Below, piece by piece: positions 24,872-33,544 of a stretch of 64,000 nucleotides of DNA. Source of the stretch: an uncultured Bacteroidales bacterium (GTDB lineage Bacteria; Bacteroidota; Bacteroidia; Bacteroidales; UBA932). Position 1 is the first letter of the stretch. Every line of letters starts with the position of its first letter. The stretch covers positions 62,001-126,000 of the forward strand of contig CASFSL010000040.1 in the NCBI GenBank assembly GCA_949297365.1. Reading direction: 5' to 3'. Under the pieces are notes generated by a model. It searched no databases. It was not told the origin of the DNA and saw only the letters and a list, made by a program, of their open reading frames with translations. The translations under genes and the position numbers were made by a program.

Positions 24872-25638
24872 TGAAAGGGAAATCCAAATATGCCGGCATA
24901 GTCCTCACGGCTGCCGTACACGCAGCGCTGCTCATCCTGCTTCTGAGCGCGGATATCCGCAGCACTCCGACGGTGCCGCCGGTGGACGGTATGCTCATTG
25001 AGTTTACCGAGGAGGACATCCCTGAAACCGTGGAAGAAAAGCCGGTGCCGGTCAGGACAGCCGTCGGTGTAGAGCCGAGGGCCGCAGAGCCGGATCCTAC
25101 GGAGGAGATAAGGCTGGTGCAGAAAGCCGAGGCCCAGACCGTCGCCGAGGCTGAGAATATCAATGCAGAGGCGACTGCCGGAGAGGACGGAGACGTAGAG
25201 ATTCCCGAGCCTCCCAGAGAGAAACCTGTCAACCGCCGGGCCCTGTTCCCCGGAATGGGCAAGGCTGAGGACACCACCGCCCTGCATGTGGCCGAGCGCA
25301 TAACCGAAAGACTTGAGGCCGGTCATCCCGAGGGGAACACCGAAGAGGGCAATCCTGAGGGCAGGCCCACGGCCAGACTGGAGGGGCGCACCGTCATGGG
25401 CAACCTGCCCCTGCCCGAATACGATGTGGCCAAGTCCGGCACAGTAGTGGTACGCATCCTCGTAGACCAGTACGGCACGGTGACCAACGCCGTTCCTGGC
25501 GTACAGGGCACCACAGTCCAGGACGCCACCCTGTGGGAGGCAGCCAGGCAGGCCGCCCTGAAGGCCAAGTTCAACATCAGCGCCTCGGCTCCCGCCATAC
25601 AGGAAGGCACTATCTCCTACATATTCACCCTGAAATAA
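24871..25638 (+). CDS. TonB-like energy transducer
   Basis: 255 residues. It has an N-terminal membrane helix (about 8-26, IVLTAAVHAALLILLLSA), an acidic Glu/Pro/Ala-rich linker (about 40-160) and a C-terminal TonB domain (about 170-255) recognisable from VVRILVDQYGTVTNAVPG and the AARQAALKAKFNISA repeat-type helix. It couples ExbBD to outer membrane receptors across the periplasm. The linker is Glu-rich rather than the Pro-Lys type of E. coli TonB. The outer membrane receptor-like protein at 1831-4650 is a possible client, by inference only. Confidence 0.85.
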   Translation: MKGKSKYAGIVLTAAVHAALLILLLSADIRSTPTVPPVDGMLIEFTEEDIPETVEEKPVPVRTAVGVEPRAAEPDPTEEIRLVQKAEAQTVAEAENINAEATAGEDGDVEIPEPPREKPVNRRALFPGMGKAEDTTALHVAERITERLEAGHPEGNTEEGNPEGRPTARLEGRTVMGNLPLPEYDVAKSGTVVVRILVDQYGTVTNAVPGVQGTTVQDATLWEAARQAALKAKFNISASAPAIQEGTISYIFTLK

Positions 25639-25652
25639 ATTATGAGGGTGAC

Positions 25653-26930
25653 TCATTCGTAGCGGAGACATTCTATCGGGTCCAGGGCCGCCGCCCTGCG
25701 GGCCGGCACATACCCAGACAGCACGCCGACCAGCATACACAGCACCACTGAGAGAAACATCCACAGCCACGGTATCACGAACGAGGACTCCATGACAGCA
25801 GCTACGATATTGCCTACGATGATACCCAGCACGATGCCGATGACTCCGCCCGCCTCGCCTATGATGACCGACTCCAGCAGGAACTGGGACTGTATCTTCC
25901 TGGAAGAGGCCCCGAGTGCCTTTCGGGTACCTATCTCGCGGGTTCTCTCCCTGACCGACACCAGCATGATGTTCATCAGACCCACAGCCGCACCGGTTAT
26001 GGTGATGAGCCCTATTATCACGGCTGCGGCGGTAAGCGTCCTCATCATCGAGTCCAGTTCCTCCACCACAGCCTCGCTGCGGGTAATCCGGAAATCCGTA
26101 TCGTCATACGGAGCCAGTCTCCTTACCGCCCGGAAGACCATCTCGGCCTCGGCGGCAGCCTCATCCGGAGACACTTCCTGCCCCGGCAGTATTCCTATGG
26201 TAAAATCCGGAGAGGACACCTGAAAATTGGCCATTGCATTGGTGTACGGGACCAGTATGCCGTCATCCATCCCGCCGTCAGCCGTATTGCCCATCGCCTC
26301 CGCCACTCCGACCACGACATAGGCCACTCCCTGGACATGGACAGGCTGACCTACAGCAGGCCCTTCCCCGAACAGGGTACGGGCTACATTGCCGCCCAGC
26401 ACACAGTAGAAGCGGCCTCCTTCCACATCCTCCACCGTCAGGTCGCGGCCCTCGCTTATCTCCAGCATACTGTACCTTATATACTTCTCGTCCGAGGCCA
26501 CTACGTGAACGGTGGGATTGGTCCTGCGCCGGCCTGACTCCGCCCTGATATTGTCCGCCACCACAGTATATACGGACACCGTCGCCGGCACCTTGTAATA
26601 CTGCACGAACCGCTCCGCCTGGGCCCTCGATATCTGCCGTGGATTCCTTATCCTCCTCATGGCCGAGGACGCGGAATACTGCGAGCGGATGTTGACGATG
26701 CCGGCGCCCATCCGTCCGTACGCATCCCGCAGCGTGGCGTCCATAGAGTCCACCGCCGTAAGGATTCCCACAAGCGAAGTGATACCGAGTGCTATGATCG
26801 CTATAGTCAGTGATGCCCTGAGTCTGTTGGACTTAACTGCTCTCAAGGCCATGTCCGCATTCTCGGCAAGCAATGCGGCGCGCGTCTTTCCGCGCCTGTC
26901 TTTTCTCCTCTTCATAACTTCCTCACTCAA
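25653..26930 (-). CDS. ABC transporter permease, FtsX/MacB type, orphan
   Basis: 425 residues. One N-terminal membrane helix (about 38-60, [18 protein letters not shown]), a large periplasmic MacB-PCD-like domain (60-280) and three C-terminal helices (about 297-420), with the FtsX-family pattern [21 protein letters not shown]. Such permeases work with a cytoplasmic ATPase in lipoprotein release or peptide/macrolide efflux. No ATPase gene is next to it, so its partner must be encoded elsewhere. It is convergent with tonB, 14 bp apart. Confidence 0.85.
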   Translation of the reverse strand: MSEEVMKRRKDRRGKTRAALLAENADMALRAVKSNRLRASLTIAIIALGITSLVGILTAVDSMDATLRDAYGRMGAGIVNIRSQYSASSAMRRIRNPRQISRAQAERFVQYYKVPATVSVYTVVADNIRAESGRRRTNPTVHVVASDEKYIRYSMLEISEGRDLTVEDVEGGRFYCVLGGNVARTLFGEGPAVGQPVHVQGVAYVVVGVAEAMGNTADGGMDDGILVPYTNAMANFQVSSPDFTIGILPGQEVSPDEAAAEAEMVFRAVRRLAPYDDTDFRITRSEAVVEELDSMMRTLTAAAVIIGLITITGAAVGLMNIMLVSVRERTREIGTRKALGASSRKIQSQFLLESVIIGEAGGVIGIVLGIIVGNIVAAVMESSFVIPWLWMFLSVVLCMLVGVLSGYVPARRAAALDPIECLRYE

Positions 26931-26968
26931 TTAATGACGTAAAAATAGGAATTTATCTCCGATTGACA

Positions 26969-26976
26969 TACCTTTG
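26969..26976 (+). promoter_or_regulatory. rluB-era -7 box (TACCTTTG)
   Basis: TACCTTTG matches TAnnTTTG 25 bp before the rluB ATG; no convincing -33 box is visible. Confidence 0.5.
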
Positions 26977-27001
26977 CGCGCAAATTTGACAAAATAATCA
27001 T

Positions 27002-28153
27002 ATGAGACCACGTATTAAGAGACCTTCCACCCGGGACGGGCATGAGGGTCAGCAGAAAGACTACAGGACAAACGACAGAACTCCTTTCAGAGAAGGCAGC
27101 CGCCGTCCGGACAGGAAATTTTCCGGCGACAGCAGACCGGAGCATCACAGAAGCCGTCCGGGGCAGGAGAACAGACCGGCATACGGTGACAGGCCCGCAC
27201 ACGGCAGCAGGCCGGGACGTGACAGCAGACCCGCCAACAGCAGGCCTGCCAACGGCAGACCGGGACGGGACAGCAAGCCAGGATACGGTAGGAAGCCGGA
27301 AAGAGACAGCAGACCATCCTTCAGAAACGGTAACACCGGACAGGCCGGAAAAGGCTTCCAGCACAAAGTCAGGACAGCGCACAGCAGACCCGCACAGGCA
27401 CCGGCACAGCCTCTGCCTCTGAAAGAGAACGACGGACTGGTACGCCTCAACAAGTTCATAGCCAACTCCGGCATCTGCTCCCGCAGGGAAGCCGACGAAT
27501 ACATCACAGCCGGACTGGTCACCGTCAACGGCAACGTGGTCACAGAGCTGGGCGTGAAGATCAGGCCCGAGGAGGACGATGTCCGCTTCAACGGCGAGCG
27601 GCTGCGCGGAGAGAAGAAAGTCTATGTACTGCTCAACAAGCCCAAGGACTTTGTCACCACCACCAGCGACCCCCACGCCGAGAAGAATGTCATGCAGCTC
27701 ATCAGCCGCGACCTGTGTCCCGAGAGGATATTTCCGGTAGGCCGTCTGGACCGCAGCACCACCGGAGTCCTGCTGCTCACCAACGACGGAGAGCTGGCCG
27801 AGAGGCTGACACATCCCTCTTACCAGAAGAAGAAGATATATCAGGTCACCCTGGACAAGAACGTAAAACAGGAGGACATGAACCGGCTCGTAGAAGGCGT
27901 GTCCCTTGAGGACGGCCCCGCATACGCGGACGAGGTGGCCTACAACGGGGACGACCGCAGCGTGGTCGGCATAGAGATTCATTCGGGCAGGAACCGCATC
28001 GTCAGACGTATGTTCGAGGCCCTCGGATACAAGGTACGCAAGCTGGACAGGGTATATTTCGCCGGCCTTACGAAGAAGAACCTGCGCCGCGGACAGTGGA
28101 GATTCCTCACCGAAGAGGAGGCCACCATGCTCAAACTCAACTTCTATGAGTAA
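27002..28153 (+). CDS. rluB: rRNA pseudouridine synthase (RsuA/RluB family) with long basic N-terminal extension
   Basis: 383 residues. Residues 1-135 are a low-complexity, strongly basic extension of Arg-Pro-Gly-Asp-Ser-Asn repeats (for example RPGRDSRPANSRPANGRPG) that should be disordered and bind RNA. An S4 domain (about 142-185, VRLNKFIANSGICSRREADE) and the RsuA-type catalytic domain follow, with the catalytic Asp in FPVGRLDRSTTGVLLLTNDG and GRNRIVRRMFEALGYKV near the C terminus. The probable target is a 23S rRNA uridine. Its end overlaps era by 8 bp. Confidence 0.9.
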   Translation: MRPRIKRPSTRDGHEGQQKDYRTNDRTPFREGSRRPDRKFSGDSRPEHHRSRPGQENRPAYGDRPAHGSRPGRDSRPANSRPANGRPGRDSKPGYGRKPERDSRPSFRNGNTGQAGKGFQHKVRTAHSRPAQAPAQPLPLKENDGLVRLNKFIANSGICSRREADEYITAGLVTVNGNVVTELGVKIRPEEDDVRFNGERLRGEKKVYVLLNKPKDFVTTTSDPHAEKNVMQLISRDLCPERIFPVGRLDRSTTGVLLLTNDGELAERLTHPSYQKKKIYQVTLDKNVKQEDMNRLVEGVSLEDGPAYADEVAYNGDDRSVVGIEIHSGRNRIVRRMFEALGYKVRKLDRVYFAGLTKKNLRRGQWRFLTEEEATMLKLNFYE

Positions 28154-29033
28154 CACCGCACCGCACCGCGCCGGATTCGTCAACATCATCGGCAATCCCA
28201 ACGTAGGCAAGTCCACCCTGATGAACGCCCTCGTAGGCGAGAGGCTCTCCATCATCACATCCAAGGCCCAGACCACCCGGCACAGGATCATGGGCATAGT
28301 CAACGGAGAGGACTACCAGATAGTGTACTCCGACACCCCGGGCATCCTCAAGCCGGCCTATTCCCTGCAGGAGAGCATGATGGAGTACGTAGACACGGCC
28401 ATAGGCGACGCCGACATCATCCTGTACGTGACCGATGTCGTGGAAAAGGGCGACAAGAACCGCAAGTACGTGGACAGGCTGGCCAAAGTGACCTGTCCCG
28501 TACTCATAGTCATCAACAAGATAGACCTGAGCGACCAGAACACCTTATCGGAACTGGCCGCGCAATGGAGCAGGGAGGTACCCGACGCGGAGATATTCGC
28601 CGTTTCGGCCAAGGAGAAGTTCGGACTGGAGCCGATATTCAGCCGCATACTGGAGCTGTTGCCGGAAGGAGAGCCGTGGTACGACAAGGACTTCTTCACC
28701 GACCGCAACCTGCGCTTTTTCGCCTCGGAGATTATCCGTGAGAAGATACTCACCAACTACGACAAGGAGATTCCGTACTGCACCGAGGTGGTCATCGAGG
28801 AGTTCAGGGAGCATGAGGACCGCTACGACATCCGGGCTGTCATCAACGTCATGCGCGACTCGCAGAAAGGCATCCTGATAGGCTCACGCGGCTCGGCTCT
28901 GAAACGTATCGGCACCCAGGCCCGCATCGACATGGAGGACTTTTTCCAGAAAAAAGTGTTCCTCCAACTCTACGTGAAAGTAGACCCGCACTGGCGCGAT
29001 GACAAGCGCAAGCTCGCCGCCTTCGGCTACTGA
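28146..29033 (+). CDS. era: GTPase Era
   Basis: 295 residues. GTPase motifs are G1 GNPNVGKST (about 17-25), G3 DTPG, G4 NKID (about 121-124) and G5 SAKEKFG; the C-terminal KH domain contains GSRGSALKRIGTQARIDME. Era binds 16S rRNA near its 3' end and checks small-subunit maturation. It is coupled to rluB by an 8-bp overlap, so two rRNA-maturation genes are co-expressed. Confidence 0.96.
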   Translation: MSNTAPHRAGFVNIIGNPNVGKSTLMNALVGERLSIITSKAQTTRHRIMGIVNGEDYQIVYSDTPGILKPAYSLQESMMEYVDTAIGDADIILYVTDVVEKGDKNRKYVDRLAKVTCPVLIVINKIDLSDQNTLSELAAQWSREVPDAEIFAVSAKEKFGLEPIFSRILELLPEGEPWYDKDFFTDRNLRFFASEIIREKILTNYDKEIPYCTEVVIEEFREHEDRYDIRAVINVMRDSQKGILIGSRGSALKRIGTQARIDMEDFFQKKVFLQLYVKVDPHWRDDKRKLAAFGY

Positions 29034-29320
29034 TAATCCTTCCACTTTCCCGGAATACGCAGATTGAAATCAGCTTGTTCAAGATGCACAACATCCGGCA
29101 GCAGGCACTGCTTGAAACGACTTTCATACCGCTTCAAATGTACAGGTCTGCTCATCCCGAATGAAGCCAGTTGACGAATACTTATCACGTCATTATTGAC
29201 CTCAATATCATGTATTTTGTCGACTGGACCCAGATTTCCGTCCAAATTCATAACCCCTCCTTGGCACCTACCCTGCGTCTCGTAGAAGCCAATTATCACT
29301 ATAAAGCCAACCGCCACTAT

Positions 29321-29500
29321 ACATTTTAGTTGTATTGCATTTTGCTGATTATTAAGATGTTCTGCTTTTGCAAAAATGTTAGATGCTGAGGATTCCGGCC
29401 TAAACAGGTGTTTTTACCGCCACTTAACATTTTTCATAAAATGCAAAACCTAGTCAATCAGGAAGTTATAGCGTAACGAAAATGCATAGTGACGATATCT
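29321..29500 (-). repeat. Diverged repeat, copy A (pairs with 35457-35637)
   Basis: Two anchor blocks match copy B at the same spacing of about 88 bp: ATTTTAGTTGTATTGCAT (A) against TTTTTAGTTGAGTTGCAT (B), and a block of about 90 bp beginning TTTTTACCGCCAC (A) against TTTTTGCCGTCAC (B), including AGTCAATCA and GTGACGATATC/GTGATGATATC. Similarity in the blocks is roughly 70-90% by eye. Both copies have the same orientation. Confidence 0.65.
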
Positions 29501-30179
29501 ACGGGATGTATACGGGATAAGCGGCAGGCATGAAAGTGCTGCGGCATACTGGCAATGTGGCAGTATGCGATCTGCGCAGCGCGGAATGCCCTGAAGCGGC
29601 ACCCACATGACACCGGTAGAATTGCTCCTCACCATTGGCCGCAAGTATCCAGCTGCTCTCCAGTCCGTTGACCATAAAGCACCAGTATTGTTGCCAACCT
29701 ACTGTCAATCAGTAATTACCGAAAGTGTCGTTTGCGGTATGGTCTGTTTTTTCAGGCCATAGAGCCGCCACACTAGAGGTATCAGTCTGGGAATCAGTGC
29801 GTTAACAAGCCACAGGGTGCTTTATGGATGATTCACCGCAGCACGCCTCGAAACGCGATATTTCCTACGCCTCCAGACAGTCCGACCGTGCCTCAAATAC
29901 AGCACGTCTGGAAGCCCCCATGTCCGACCGCGCCAGGGGATGGGCTACAACAACGGAACAGTCATCGACCCGGCAGGCCGACATATCCGGATTGCATCGG
30001 AGGATGGCTTTCCCAGCAGGCACGTCGGTCTATATCATACCCGCGATGGAACAGAACGCAATCCGGGCAGGAATTCAAATACTGCGTACAGCCAGATCAA
30101 AACAAAGGAAGTCGGTTTGCGGATAACGACAATAGTTTTTTCATGAAGAAAACGAAAGAATTGTATCCGATATTTTTAA

Positions 30180-30187
30180 TATCTTTG
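30180..30187 (+). promoter_or_regulatory. parC -7 box (TATCTTTG)
   Basis: TATCTTTG, a full TAnnTTTG match, ends 12 bp before the parC ATG; an ATTG at 30160-30163 is a weak -33 candidate. It implies a very short leader. Confidence 0.5.
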
Positions 30188-30198
30188 CCAGTTGAAAA

Positions 30199-33009
30199 AT
30201 GAAATTCAAGATGAGCAGAGAAGACGAAGAAATAGACGACGCAGTGGTGGAAGAGACCGGGGAAGACTCCTCCGGTTCCGGCAAATTTGACAAGGTCATA
30301 TCCGACGGCACGAAGAAATACAAGCTCTCGGGCATGTACCGGGAGTGGTTTCTGGACTATGCCTCCTACGTCATACTGGAGAGAGCCGTCCCGCATATCG
30401 AGGACGGTCTGAAACCGGTGCAGAGAAGGATTCTCCACGTGATGAAGGTCATGGACGACGGCCGCAAGAACAAGGTGGCCAGTCTGGTCGGAGAAGCCAT
30501 GAAGTACCATCCCCACGGTGATGCCTCCATCAAGGACGCCCTTGTCCAGCTCGGACAGAAAGACCTGCTCATCGACTGTCAGGGTAACTGGGGCAATATC
30601 CTCACCGGAGACCCTGCGGCTGCAGGCAGGTACATCGAGGCCCGCCTGACTCCGTTCGCCAACGAGGTACTGTTCAATCCCAAGCTCACCGAATGGGTCA
30701 ACTCCTACGACGGCCGCAACAAGGAGCCGGTCAACCTGCCGGTCAAGTTCCCGCTGCTGCTGGCCCAGGGCTCCGAGGGCATCGCTGTCGGTCTGGCCTG
30801 CAAGATCCTGCCGCACAACTTCAACGAGCTCATAGACGCGTCCATAGCCGTACTCAAGGGAGAGGAGTTCAATCTCGAGCCCGACTTCCCCACCGGCGGC
30901 TACGCCGACACATCGGCCTACAACCGGGGCCTGCGCGGAGGCCGCGTAAGAGTGCGTGCCAATATACAGAAAGTCAATAAGAACACTCTGGTCATCTCTG
31001 AGATACCTTATGGCGTCACTACTGGGGACCTTATAGACTCCATACTGAAAGCCAACGAAAAAGGGAAGATCAAGATACGCAAGATAGACGACAACACCGC
31101 AGAGCAGGCCGAGATAGTCATCCAGCTGTACAACGACACCTCCCCGGACAAGACCATAGACGCCCTCTACGCCTGCACCGACTGCGAGATCAGCCTCTCG
31201 CCCAACACCTGCGTCATAAAGGACAAGAAGCCGCAGTTCCTGGGAGTGGACGACATTCTGCGCGACAACACCGAGCGCACCAAGGAACTGATACGCAAAG
31301 AACTGAAAATACGCCTGGAAGAAGTCGAGACCGAATGGCACTATACCTCGCTTGAGAAAATATTTTTCGAGAACAGGGTCTATAAAGTGCTGGAGAACGA
31401 TGCCCGCACCTGGGAGAAACAGCTGGCAGAGGTCAAAGCTGCCATGCTGGAATTCCAGCACCTGCTGCGGAAGGAGATTACGGACGACGACATCCTGCGC
31501 CTGGTGGAGAAGCCCGTCAAGAAGATATCCAAGTTCGATATCAAGGCCGTGACCGACAAGATCAAGGCCATAGAGAAGAAAGAGGCCGAGCTGCGCTACA
31601 ACCTGGAGCATCTGACAGAATACTGCATCAGCTATTTTACCGCCCTAAAGGAAAAATACGGCAGTCTTCATCCACGCAGGACCAAAATCACCTCCTTCGA
31701 GAACATCGAGGTGTCCAAAGTCGTGGCCTCCAACGCCAAGCTCTACATCAACCGCTCAGAAGGCTTCATCGGCACATCCGCCAAGAAGATTGAGGAGGCC
31801 GAATACATCTGCGACTGCTCCGACATAGACGAGATCATCGTCTTCCTGAAGGACGGACGGTACACACTCCGCAAGATCACTGACAAGCAGTTCGTGGAGA
31901 AAAACATCATGCATGCGGCCGTGTTCAAGCGCGGAGACATCCGGACTGTCTACAATGCGATATACCGGGACGGAAAGGACGGCTACATGTACGCCAAGCG
32001 CTTCTCCGTGCCCAGCATCATCCGCGACCGCTGGTACGACCTCACCAAAGGCACTCCCGGATCTATGGTATTCTGGTTCACAGCCAACCCCAACGGAGAG
32101 GCCGAGACCGTAAAGATATACCTCCGCAACCGCCAGAAACTCAAAAAGCTGATCCTGGATTTCGATTTCGCCGCACTGGCCATCAAGGGCCGAGGCTCGA
32201 TGGGCAACATAGTCACCAAGCATCCGGTCCAGAAGATTCTTCTCAAAGCCTCCGGCATATCCACCATCGGCGGCAAGCAGATGTGGTTCGACCACGACAT
32301 CGACCGTCTCAACGAGGACGGACGCGGAGAACTGCTCGGTGAGTTCAGGGGCGACGAGCATATCCTGGCCATCTGCAGGGACGGCTCGTTCTATACCACG
32401 AGCCTGGACCTGAGCACCAGGTTCCAGGGCGACCTGCTGAAAGTGGAGAAATTTGACCCGGAGAAGATATACACGGCCATATACTGGGACAAGGCCTCGG
32501 GCTACTACTACATCAAGCGTTTCTGTTTCGAGTTGAGCGACAACACCTCGCAGAACTTCATACCTGTGGACGAAGGGGCCCGCCTGGTAGATGTATCCGA
32601 AGACCGCTGGCCGTCGGTCAAAGTGGAATTCATCCCCTCCGGCAACAAGCCCAAGGAGCCTGCCGTCATCGATGCCGGAGAATTTATCGGGGTCAAGAGT
32701 TTCCGGGCCAAAGGCAAGAGAGCCGGCGAGAAGATAGCCTCCATCGCATTCGGCGAGCCGCTGGTCAAAGAGACCGAAGAAGAGGAGGAAGAGCCGGTCT
32801 ACTCTCTGGATCTTCCGGACGAAGACACCTCCGCGCTTACTGACAGCCCTGCACCGCAATCTGTTTCCGACAGCACGGATACCCCGGACACACCTTCCGA
32901 TGACAACTCCGGACACAGAGCCGATGAAGTCGTAGAACTGAATATTGACCTGTCTCCATCCAACGGCAGCACAGACTACCATGACGACGATGAACCCACC
33001 CTGTTCTAA
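30199..33009 (+). CDS. parC: DNA topoisomerase IV subunit A
   Basis: 936 residues. The breakage-reunion domain is clear (ASYVILERAVPHIEDGLKPV, EAMKYHPHGDASIKDALVQL), with the catalytic tyrosine in AAAGRYIEARL around residue 145. The C-terminal beta-propeller region lacks a gyrase-box QRRGGKG motif, which points to ParC rather than GyrA. It decatenates daughter chromosomes with ParE. Residues from about 855 onward are an acidic, Ser/Asp/Thr-rich disordered tail (TEEEEEEPVYSLDLPDED onward). Both ATG at 30199 and ATG at 30211 are possible starts. Confidence 0.93.
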   Translation: MKFKMSREDEEIDDAVVEETGEDSSGSGKFDKVISDGTKKYKLSGMYREWFLDYASYVILERAVPHIEDGLKPVQRRILHVMKVMDDGRKNKVASLVGEAMKYHPHGDASIKDALVQLGQKDLLIDCQGNWGNILTGDPAAAGRYIEARLTPFANEVLFNPKLTEWVNSYDGRNKEPVNLPVKFPLLLAQGSEGIAVGLACKILPHNFNELIDASIAVLKGEEFNLEPDFPTGGYADTSAYNRGLRGGRVRVRANIQKVNKNTLVISEIPYGVTTGDLIDSILKANEKGKIKIRKIDDNTAEQAEIVIQLYNDTSPDKTIDALYACTDCEISLSPNTCVIKDKKPQFLGVDDILRDNTERTKELIRKELKIRLEEVETEWHYTSLEKIFFENRVYKVLENDARTWEKQLAEVKAAMLEFQHLLRKEITDDDILRLVEKPVKKISKFDIKAVTDKIKAIEKKEAELRYNLEHLTEYCISYFTALKEKYGSLHPRRTKITSFENIEVSKVVASNAKLYINRSEGFIGTSAKKIEEAEYICDCSDIDEIIVFLKDGRYTLRKITDKQFVEKNIMHAAVFKRGDIRTVYNAIYRDGKDGYMYAKRFSVPSIIRDRWYDLTKGTPGSMVFWFTANPNGEAETVKIYLRNRQKLKKLILDFDFAALAIKGRGSMGNIVTKHPVQKILLKASGISTIGGKQMWFDHDIDRLNEDGRGELLGEFRGDEHILAICRDGSFYTTSLDLSTRFQGDLLKVEKFDPEKIYTAIYWDKASGYYYIKRFCFELSDNTSQNFIPVDEGARLVDVSEDRWPSVKVEFIPSGNKPKEPAVIDAGEFIGVKSFRAKGKRAGEKIASIAFGEPLVKETEEEEEEPVYSLDLPDEDTSALTDSPAPQSVSDSTDTPDTPSDDNSGHRADEVVELNIDLSPSNGSTDYHDDDEPTLF

Positions 33010-33021
33010 CTCCTTTCCGGT

Positions 33022-33519
33022 ATGATTATTTCCCTTATAGGTTTTATGGCGGCCGGCAAGACGACTATGGGCCGGGAACTTTCCGCCAAGCTGGGTGCGC
33101 CGCTGATTGACACGGACGCCTACATAGAAGAGCGGGAGGGCAAGACCGTCTCCGAAATCTTCGCTGCCGGAGGTGAGTCCGGTTTCCGCCGCATCGAGGA
33201 AGAATGCCTGGAGGACATCCTGGAAGAGCACATCTCGCAGCATCCCGAGACTCTTGAAGACATGACGCGCTGCACCCTGGTACTGTCCCTGGGCGGTGGC
33301 ATCGTCACTACCCCCGGCTGCCGCGACCTGATATCCCGCTTCACCTACTGCGTCTACGTAAAGACCGACATCGACACCATCCTGGACCGCCTCTCCAAGG
33401 ACACTGGTGGCCGCACCCTCCTGGAGAACCGCGGCGACGCCTCACTGCAGCAGGTCATCGAGCGCCTGTACAAAGAGCGGGAGCCCCTCTACGAAGCCCT
33501 CGCCCGCACCACCGTCTGA
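33022..33519 (+). CDS. aroK: Shikimate kinase
   Basis: 165 residues. Walker A is GFMAAGKTTMGREL (about 7-20), the shikimate-binding DTDAYIEEREGKTVSEIF and FRRIEEECLEDI segments follow, then LSLGGGIVTTPGCRDLI and the lid region DTGGRTLLENRG. It phosphorylates shikimate in aromatic amino-acid synthesis. It starts 12 bp after parC, so it is probably transcribed with it; aroE is nearby at 36145 on the other strand. Confidence 0.93.
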   Translation: MIISLIGFMAAGKTTMGRELSAKLGAPLIDTDAYIEEREGKTVSEIFAAGGESGFRRIEEECLEDILEEHISQHPETLEDMTRCTLVLSLGGGIVTTPGCRDLISRFTYCVYVKTDIDTILDRLSKDTGGRTLLENRGDASLQQVIERLYKEREPLYEALARTTV

Positions 33520-33544
33520 CCATTTTATATTTTGACCTTGACTT

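Larger units (their letters stand above)
29034..30198. other. Gene-poor decayed tract A between era and parC
   Basis: About 1.16 kb without an intact gene. On the minus strand a reading ending RYRHYAFSLRYNFLID-stop (near 29510-29455) looks like the 3' end of an outer-membrane-type protein. Upstream of it (29708-29499, other frame) come 70 codons with a WQQYW...GLESSWILAANGEE pattern, then short open frames without a match. Downstream on the same strand a frame from 29317 to 29027 (96 codons, GTG start, hydrophobic N terminus) may be a further remnant. On the plus strand 29940-30146 encodes an isolated open stretch (GYNNGTVIDPAGRHIRIASE). The segment 29321-29500 is homologous to 35457-35637. 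I read this as decayed DNA, not a working gene. Confidence 0.55.

Noticed and set aside
26927..28303. 458-codon minus-strand open frame opposite rluB
   Set aside because: It is a shadow of rluB; its Ser/Val/Cys/Arg runs mirror the repeat-rich head of the real gene.
29940..30146. RHS-type repeat protein fragment
   Set aside because: The reading GYNNGTVIDPAGRHIRIASE is suggestive but stands alone, without flanking repeats or a plausible start, so it is only mentioned in the tract description.
29034..30198. Diversity-generating retroelement variable gene
   Set aside because: The WQQYW...GLESSW pattern on the minus strand hinted at a C-type-lectin or FISUMP-like end, but no template repeat, adenine-biased copy or reverse transcriptase is present.
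30097..31611. 504-codon minus-strand open frame opposite parC
   Set aside because: It lies antisense to clear topoisomerase motifs, and its translation has no recognisable domain.
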